Shown here: positions 59,222 through 64,000 of the stretch, in pieces
Layout: each line of letters opens with the position of its first letter
How positions within the stretch are numbered: the first letter of the stretch is position 1
Origin: Bacillota bacterium
Lineage (GTDB): Bacteria; Bacillota; Clostridia; Christensenellales; SZUA-584
Reading direction: 5' to 3'
DNA length: 64,000 bases
Assembly (NCBI GenBank): GCA_023391105.1
Contig: JAEWBO010000005.1
Location: 62,001 to 126,000 of the forward strand
The notes under the pieces: model-generated
What the model saw: only the letters and a program-made list of their open reading frames with translations
The model's database searches: none
Told to the model about the DNA's origin: nothing
Made by a program: the position numbers and the translations under genes

Positions 59222-59471
59222 TGGGTTACCTCCAATTATGTATCTGAATTACATTATTCTTATTGCCGGGGTTTCGTGATAGGTAAAAGAGCCATTCTGA
59301 ATGCTCAATGGAAGAAACGGATTATAGAAGTAAAAGAATCGATTATATAAGCACAATATAGACTCTTATAGTTAAATGAACTATTATTAGTTTTATAAAA
59401 TGGCTATCATACTGCGACTGGGATTGAACCGCGATATAACATATCAGATAACAGACAGGGGAAGTGATCAC

Positions 59472-60494
59472 ATGAAACTATTAAACGGAATTAATTTTGG
59501 CGGCTATCTATCACAATGCCATCATAATGCGGCACATTATGATGCTTTTATTCATGAGGGCGACGTGGTAAACATAGCGGAGTGGGGGTTTGATCATATT
59601 CGAATTCCTATAGATTACGAAGTGCTTGAGGATGAATCAGGAGAAGCAAAGGCAGAAAACGATCATTACATAGACCGTTTTATCGATTGGTGCCAAAAAC
59701 AGCATTTGAATGTGGTTTTAGACTTACATAAAGCATATGGTTACGATTTTAATGACGCCGGGAATAGTGAACGCAATAATTTATTTACCAGTGAACGATT
59801 AAGACAAAGATTTATTCGCTTATGGATACGATTGGCTAAGCGTTATGGCCAATTTGAAGGGATTGCATTTGAACTGCTAAATGAAGTCGTAGAGGAAAAC
59901 AATGCAGAATTATGGAATGAGCTGATTGAAGACACCGTTAAAGCTATTCGTATTTATGCACCAACCGTGCCCATTATTTATGGCGGAATTCAGTGGAACA
60001 GCGCAAAGACATTAAAGCTATTAAGAAAGCCGGAAGACCCCAATATAATCTACACCTTTCATTTGTACGAACCGTTGTTGTTTACCCATCAGAAGGCTCA
60101 TTGGGTACCGAATATGATAATGGACAAAGACATTGACTATCCCAAGGACATGTCATACTTCAAAGAAGAGTCCCAAAGACTGGGCGATAAGGGCAAAGAC
60201 GTGGTTGAATCCGATTGTACAGAAATGGGAATCCCTTTTATTGAGGAAATGGTGAGAGAAGCTGTTAAGGCCGCCGAAAATGCGGGTGCCCGTTTATATT
60301 GCGGAGAATTTGGTGTGATCGACAGAGCGCCGGTTGGCGACACGCTTCGTTGGTTCAAGGATGTCCTGCATGTATTTCGGAAATATGATATCGGCAGTGC
60401 GGTCTGGTCTTATCGGGAGATGGATTTTGGGATATTTGATTCTCATTACGATCCCATTCGGGATTCTTTGCTAAAAATATTAACGCAGAAGTAG
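59472..60494 (+). CDS. Glycoside hydrolase family 5-like enzyme
   Basis: The 340-residue protein has the GH5 barrel: early G-I-N-F-G-G-Y-L, acid/base F-E-L-L-N-E138 and nucleophile L-Y-C-G-E279-F-G. H-L-Y-E-P near 197 is also typical. No signal peptide, so it probably acts on imported oligosaccharides in the cytoplasm. AGGGGA precedes the ATG at 59472. The local composition becomes more AT-rich from here onward. Confidence 0.88.
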   Translation: MKLLNGINFGGYLSQCHHNAAHYDAFIHEGDVVNIAEWGFDHIRIPIDYEVLEDESGEAKAENDHYIDRFIDWCQKQHLNVVLDLHKAYGYDFNDAGNSERNNLFTSERLRQRFIRLWIRLAKRYGQFEGIAFELLNEVVEENNAELWNELIEDTVKAIRIYAPTVPIIYGGIQWNSAKTLKLLRKPEDPNIIYTFHLYEPLLFTHQKAHWVPNMIMDKDIDYPKDMSYFKEESQRLGDKGKDVVESDCTEMGIPFIEEMVREAVKAAENAGARLYCGEFGVIDRAPVGDTLRWFKDVLHVFRKYDIGSAVWSYREMDFGIFDSHYDPIRDSLLKILTQK

Positions 60495-60580
60495 TGCACG
60501 GTTGCATCTATATCTGAAGGCATCTTTATTAAAGAATTGGAATTCATGAATAATATGTTATATTTGAAAATATAAAAAAA

Positions 60581-60600
60581 GATGCATCTTTCGATACATC
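60581..60600 (-). terminator. Terminator of the ATPase/nuclease-like operon
   Basis: On the minus strand GATGTATC-GAAA-GATGCATC (8 pairs, one wobble) is followed by TTTTTTT. Confidence 0.85.
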
Positions 60601-60611
60601 CCATGACCAGA

Positions 60612-61184
60612 TTATGCCATTTTTTCATCAGCTTCCATTAAATTTACGAATTTCTTGTGAAAAACTTCTTTCGAATATGTATGGGTCTCCTTAAAGAGGT
60701 ATTTTTGAAATTTTTCAATATCAAATAGCGTTTCTTCTTTTCGAGCAAGTCCCATAATATATGAAAAATTTTCCGATCGACCTTCAGATTCTTGTACTTT
60801 TGTATACTTAATAGAATTATACACTAAGATATAAATTATTTTATCTCTCGAAAAATCAAAATTAGGGATAACATTTAGATCAATAAGCATTATTATACTA
60901 TCATAAAGCTTTCGATACAAATCTGATTTATCTATTGAACCATTTTTAAATTCGATAAAATACCAATAACCATTTTTACATATATATAATGCATCATTAG
61001 ACTTTGGAACAAAAGACCATCCTTTTCCTCTGCAATACTCGTTAGGAATTTTATCATAATGTATTACACTTAGAGAACTTTCACACATACTTAATTTATT
61101 ACAGGTATCTAATGACGCTTTCTTTAAAGTACAAACGTGATCTTTAAATACATCTGGCAAATTATTCATTATATCTTCTGTCAT
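60612..61184 (-). CDS. Putative PD-(D/E)XK nuclease-like partner of an AAA ATPase
   Basis: The 190-residue protein is not a family I can name. Residues 55-96 hold a nuclease-like core: S-N-D64-A-L-Y, then a strand Y-W-Y-F-I-E78-F-K80-N-G, then a helix D-L-Y-R-K-L-Y-D-S. The D-x(13)-E-x-K spacing fits PD-(D/E)XK enzymes. It starts 10 bases after the ATPase gene, with GAGGGGA before the ATG, and shares its AT-rich composition. Together they look like a two-gene defence or DNA-processing module; this is inference from motif and pairing. Confidence 0.5.
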   Translation of the reverse strand: MTEDIMNNLPDVFKDHVCTLKKASLDTCNKLSMCESSLSVIHYDKIPNEYCRGKGWSFVPKSNDALYICKNGYWYFIEFKNGSIDKSDLYRKLYDSIIMLIDLNVIPNFDFSRDKIIYILVYNSIKYTKVQESEGRSENFSYIMGLARKEETLFDIEKFQKYLFKETHTYSKEVFHKKFVNLMEADEKMA

Positions 61185-61194
61185 TTTCCCCTCA

Positions 61195-62481
61195 CTAATT
61201 ATTATTCAATTCATAACGTAGTGAATCTAAAATTTCTATAGGAGATGCCAATTTCTTGTAAATCAAGTCAATGTTATCTGTAACTTGTTCCATTTTAACT
61301 CTGTTACTCTCCATGGAAGATAGATAGTAATTTACTTTTTTTTCAATCCCATGCTTTATTGAATATAGGTTGATTGCATCTAAAAAATATGGACTATGTG
61401 TTGCAACAACGATAGATAAATCAAAGTGCTTTTGCAATAATACAATCAATTCTGCATAAGCAATTTGCCATTGTGGGTGTAGATGTATTTCTGGTTCATC
61501 TAAAACAAGCACATCTTTCTCTCTAATGCTTCCTTTTTCTAATAACATTTTAATAATAATGAATGATTTAATACCCGTTGAAAGATTATTAAAATATATG
61601 GGTTTTAAAAAGTCTTCTCTTTCCAAAAAATACTCGTCCTTCTTTTCTGTAATCTGGCCATCCACTATATGCTGTATTGCTTGATAAACTTCGTTTAGTT
61701 TTTCCTTAACAAGAACAGATTCTATTATTCCTTCCATTACATTTTCTTTTGTAGTACTTGTAAGTAAATTTCTTAAATAATCATCCATAGTATTTAGATC
61801 ATTAAAATAAGACAGAGAATCAATAACAAATGGATTATCAATATAAATAGCATGGTGCATAATCGCAATTTCTGATGAGAAATCTGTACAAATGCTATCA
61901 GAAAAAGTCACATTAATTTTTTTATTCTTGATAATTAATTGTAATTCTGCTTTAAGATCACTCTCAATTAATGAATTAAGTTGATAATGAAAAATGTTAT
62001 TGAAGTACCGAGTTAGTAATTCAAGAGTAATGTGTTCTTCAGATAATACAAGTATAGAAGAAATCTTTTCGACCAGAGGATCAACCAAATCATTCAACTC
62101 ATTTTTTTCAAAATCCTGACTTTTCATTTGCCGTATTATAATTCTTCGTATGTCATCATTATCTATTTTAGGACTATTTATCATTTGGATTTTAAAATTA
62201 GATGCAACTTTACGTGTAAAGCTATGTGTTTTTTTTAGAGCTAATTCACGAGTTAGGTTCATTGGGTAATTCTGAAGCAACCGGCGGCATGAAGTCTGAA
62301 TTTCATTAATGCGCTGTATCGCGATTTTGTCTTCAATTGAAGAAATTGAATTGAAGAGACAAAAGAGTATCTTTCCAATCGTGCTTTTCCCTGTATTATT
62401 CTCTCCGGCAATCACAGTGATTCCATCGACAATAATTTCTGCTTTTCCAATTTTTGAAAAATTATTAATCTGTAATTTCAT
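61195..62481 (-). CDS. OLD/ABC-type AAA ATPase (AAA_15/AAA_21-like)
   Basis: The 428-residue ATPase has Walker A G26-E-N-N-T-G-K-S-T34, an ABC signature N-L-S-T-G (299-303), Walker B V-L-V-L-D-E-P-E-I-H-L-H-P (324-336) and switch H362 in A-T-H-S-P-Y. The middle 250 residues are a low-similarity helical insertion. The C-terminus lacks a TOPRIM domain, so effector activity would come from the partner protein encoded next. The start at 62481 follows AAGGG; the gene has its own promoter and is AT-rich relative to the ribosomal operon beside it. Confidence 0.85.
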   Translation of the reverse strand: MKLQINNFSKIGKAEIIVDGITVIAGENNTGKSTIGKILFCLFNSISSIEDKIAIQRINEIQTSCRRLLQNYPMNLTRELALKKTHSFTRKVASNFKIQMINSPKIDNDDIRRIIIRQMKSQDFEKNELNDLVDPLVEKISSILVLSEEHITLELLTRYFNNIFHYQLNSLIESDLKAELQLIIKNKKINVTFSDSICTDFSSEIAIMHHAIYIDNPFVIDSLSYFNDLNTMDDYLRNLLTSTTKENVMEGIIESVLVKEKLNEVYQAIQHIVDGQITEKKDEYFLEREDFLKPIYFNNLSTGIKSFIIIKMLLEKGSIREKDVLVLDEPEIHLHPQWQIAYAELIVLLQKHFDLSIVVATHSPYFLDAINLYSIKHGIEKKVNYYLSSMESNRVKMEQVTDNIDLIYKKLASPIEILDSLRYELNNN

Positions 62482-62524
62482 ATAAACCCTTTTCATAAAA
62501 AAGATTACAAACAGTACTAATACG

Positions 62525-62553
62525 ATTTTACCCTATATATCTTAAAAATACAA
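62525..62553 (-). promoter_or_regulatory. Promoter of the ATPase/nuclease-like operon
   Basis: On the minus strand TTGTAT (62553-62548), 17-base spacer, TAAAAT (62530-62525). Confidence 0.55.
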
Positions 62554-62594
62554 TTGAAACCATTGCAGAAAAATCTCCAGAAAGAAAATTGAAT

Positions 62595-62623
62595 AAGCCT
62601 ACAAACAAACTGTTTGTAGGCTT
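62595..62623 (-). terminator. Terminator of rplM-rpsI
   Basis: AAGCCTACAAACA and TGTTTGTAGGCTT form a perfect 13-bp stem with a 3-base loop; ATTCAATTTTCTTT follows on the minus strand. Confidence 0.9.
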
Positions 62624-62644
62624 TCGATTAGGTATAGAAACTTA

Positions 62645-63037
62645 TTATCTCTTGGAGAACTGCGGTGCACGTCTTGCGGCTTTGAGGCCGTATTTCTTTC
62701 TTTCCTTCATACGTGCGTCTCTTGTTAAGAATCCGGCTTTCTTCACAATCGTGCGGAGCTCTGGCTCAGCCTTGATGAGCGCGCGGGCGATACCGTGACG
62801 GATCGCGCCGGCCTGTCCTGTGTAGCCGCCGCCCTTAACGGTGACGGACACGTCGTATTTGCCAAGCGTATCGGTGAGCACCAGCGGAGACTTAAGCAGC
62901 ATACGCAGTGTTTCAAAACCGAAGTACTCATCGATCGTTTTTTTATTGACGAGCATTTTGCCGTTGCCGGGGGATAGGATCACCCGTGCGACAGAGCTCT
63001 TTCTTCTTCCCGTGCCTAAAAACTGTATCTTTGCCAC
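62645..63037 (-). CDS. rpsI: 30S ribosomal protein S9
   Basis: The 130-residue protein has the S9 pattern: G-T-G-R-R-K-S-S-V-A-R-V near residue 7, G-G-G-Y-T-G-Q-A-G-A-I-R-H-G-I-A-R-A near 69 and the C-terminal K-K-Y-G-L-K-A-A-R-R-A-P-Q-F-S-K-R that reaches the P-site tRNA. It follows rplM by 2 bases. Confidence 0.98.
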   Translation of the reverse strand: MAKIQFLGTGRRKSSVARVILSPGNGKMLVNKKTIDEYFGFETLRMLLKSPLVLTDTLGKYDVSVTVKGGGYTGQAGAIRHGIARALIKAEPELRTIVKKAGFLTRDARMKERKKYGLKAARRAPQFSKR

Positions 63038-63039
63038 GA

Positions 63040-63483
63040 TTAATTCCTCCTACCTTTGAGCTCTAAAGGCTCGGGCTTTTGTGCTGCGTGGTCATGCTCA
63101 GGGCCTTTAAAGATTTTCACCTTGGTGAGCATCTGGTGGCCAAGCTTGTTTTTGGGCAGCATGCGGCGAATTGCTTCGTACATCGCAAATTCCGGCTTTT
63201 CCTGCATAAGGTGTTCGTACTTGGTTTCCTTTATATGTCCCATGTAACCCGAATGACGATAGTAAATCTTCTGGCTGAGCTTGTTTCCTGTGAACACAGC
63301 TTTCTCAGCATTGATGATGATAACATAGTCGCCCGTGTCGACATGCGGCGTAAATTCCGGCTTGTTCTTGCCTCTCAAGATAGACGCGACCTGGCTGGCC
63401 AGACGGCCGAAAACCATGCCGTCGGCATCAACGAGATACCATTTGCGTTCTACAGAGCCGGGCTTTGCCATATATGATTTCAT
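63040..63483 (-). CDS. rplM: 50S ribosomal protein L13
   Basis: The 147-residue protein has W-Y-L-V-D-A-D-G-M-V-F-G-R-L-A-S near residue 12, N-K-P-E-F-T-P-H-V-D-T-G-D near 41 and the ending L-E-L-K-G-R-R-N. GGAGG precedes the ATG. It is the first gene of the rplM-rpsI operon. Confidence 0.98.
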   Translation of the reverse strand: MKSYMAKPGSVERKWYLVDADGMVFGRLASQVASILRGKNKPEFTPHVDTGDYVIIINAEKAVFTGNKLSQKIYYRHSGYMGHIKETKYEHLMQEKPEFAMYEAIRRMLPKNKLGHQMLTKVKIFKGPEHDHAAQKPEPLELKGRRN

Positions 63484-63563
63484 TAGGCTTCCTCCCAGTG
63501 TTTTGCTTATTGGTTATCGCAGCCTATCGATCGGGGCTAGTGATGGATAAACGTGCAGACTAT

Positions 63564-63592
63564 ATTCTATACATTGGAGCCGTGCGTGTCAA
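63564..63592 (-). promoter_or_regulatory. Promoter of rplM-rpsI
   Basis: On the minus strand TTGACA (63592-63587), 17-base spacer, TAGAAT (63569-63564). The short leader (about 70 bases) contains AGCC...GGCT that could form a small hairpin. Confidence 0.75.
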
Positions 63593-63658
63593 GATTTTTT
63601 ACCATGAATACGGCGCTTTTGTATGCTTTTGTACTAATTATATCCGTCTTCATTGTTA

Positions 63659-64000
63659 TTATGCCGATTGCGGCTCGCTGTGGAGCCGCGTTGAGACCAC
63701 AATCAGCGGAATCAGCACCGCCGTGCCAATCAGCAACGACGCCTGCAGACCGATTGCGTCACCGATGGCGCCGAACACGGGCGGCGCGGCAAAGCACGCG
63801 AGCGTGTATCCAAGGAACACGAGAGAGGACGCGGCTGCGGTATCGTCGGGCACGATATTGCAAAGCTCCACGAGATAGGCGGGGAAGTTCATGGACAAGC
63901 CCACACCGCCAAGACCCGCGAGCACGCAGACGAGCACAGGATCTGTGCAAAGCAGCATGGCGGTAAAAGCGACGAGTGCCAGCGCGCTGGTGTACGGCAG
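63659..64000 (-). CDS. MFS transporter, C-terminal part (partial)
   Basis: The last 113 residues are visible; the reading frame is open to the right edge. Three membrane helices and the loop S-L-V-F-L-G-Y-T-L-A-C-F-A-A-P-P-V-F-G-A-I-G-D (read as motif A-P-x-x-x-G-x-I-G-D) fit the C-terminal half of a major facilitator. Substrate unknown. It is transcribed toward rplM. Confidence 0.75.
   Translation of the reverse strand: MPYTSALALVAFTAMLLCTDPVLVCVLAGLGGVGLSMNFPAYLVELCNIVPDDTAAASSLVFLGYTLACFAAPPVFGAIGDAIGLQASLLIGTAVLIPLIVVSTRLHSEPQSA

Overview
The window looks like a chromosomal segment of an anaerobic, flagellated, spore-forming member of the Clostridia (Bacillota); I cannot name genus or species. 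Spore formation is supported by an alpha/beta-type SASP, SpmA-SpmB, an AbrB/Abh-type regulator and a Spo0E-like protein. Motility is supported by MotB (tail), FliL, FliM and a CheC-type FliY. Anaerobic redox life is supported by Rex, the class III ribonucleotide reductase NrdD-NrdG and several radical SAM enzymes. Regulation is also of Firmicute type: a T-box before glycyl-tRNA synthetase, strong Shine-Dalgarno sequences, frequent TTG/GTG starts and SigA-like promoters.

Layout. 1-2607: end of a flagellar operon (motB-fliL-fliM-fliY). 2612-7522: SASP, small membrane proteins, and a ferredoxin plus a four-domain CoA-disulfide-reductase/rhodanese/TusA/DsrE fusion. 7809-12855: rex-yjbQ, two tandem VanW proteins, a zinc-ribbon protein. 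13005-18686: Lrp/AsnC regulator with aminotransferase, azoreductase, an EF-hand/RTX-tail-like protein, radA, DUF6512. 18830-22267: MacA/MacB-type efflux operon, followed by a repeat element, a broken REP-associated transposase and a small orphan gene. 23564-29279: polar amino acid ABC transporter, trmN6-like and rsmI methyltransferases, AbrB-type regulator, spmAB. 29409-33159: ABC-F protein, pseudouridine synthase and rRNA methyltransferase. 33293-36781: duplicated-promoter region, lipoprotein-like gene, nrdG-nrdD. 37152-40458: radical SAM-tatD-metG operon. 40597-48829: an accessory block of small regulators, CAT-fold acyltransferases, a CPBP protease, a TIGR02996/LRR-like protein and other orphan genes. 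49071-53028: glyQS with T-box, and amt-glnK behind a long structured leader. 53192-59221: RluA-like protein, L,D-transpeptidase, Spo0E-like protein, PAS-PP2C phosphatase, alcohol dehydrogenase, hydrolase. 59472-62481: GH5 glycosidase and an AT-rich two-gene ATPase/putative-nuclease cassette inserted beside the rpsI-rplM operon. The window ends inside an MFS transporter.

Three signals stand out. (1) Three copies of a 130-170 bp element with matching 15-bp terminal inverted repeats are each flanked by a duplicated transcription-terminator hairpin. The hairpin differs at each locus, as if the element inserts at the hairpin/T-tract boundary and duplicates the terminator. (2) An OLD/ABC-type AAA ATPase is paired with a small protein carrying a D-x(13)-E-x-K nuclease-like motif, a candidate defence cassette. 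(3) The amt-glnK leader holds two homologous hairpins with A-x-x-G hexaloops, each overlapping an intrinsic terminator, which fits ANTAR-type antitermination of nitrogen genes; the PII protein encoded there lacks both T-loop tyrosines. No CRISPR array, rRNA or tRNA gene was recognised. All assignments come from reading the sequence; no database search was run.
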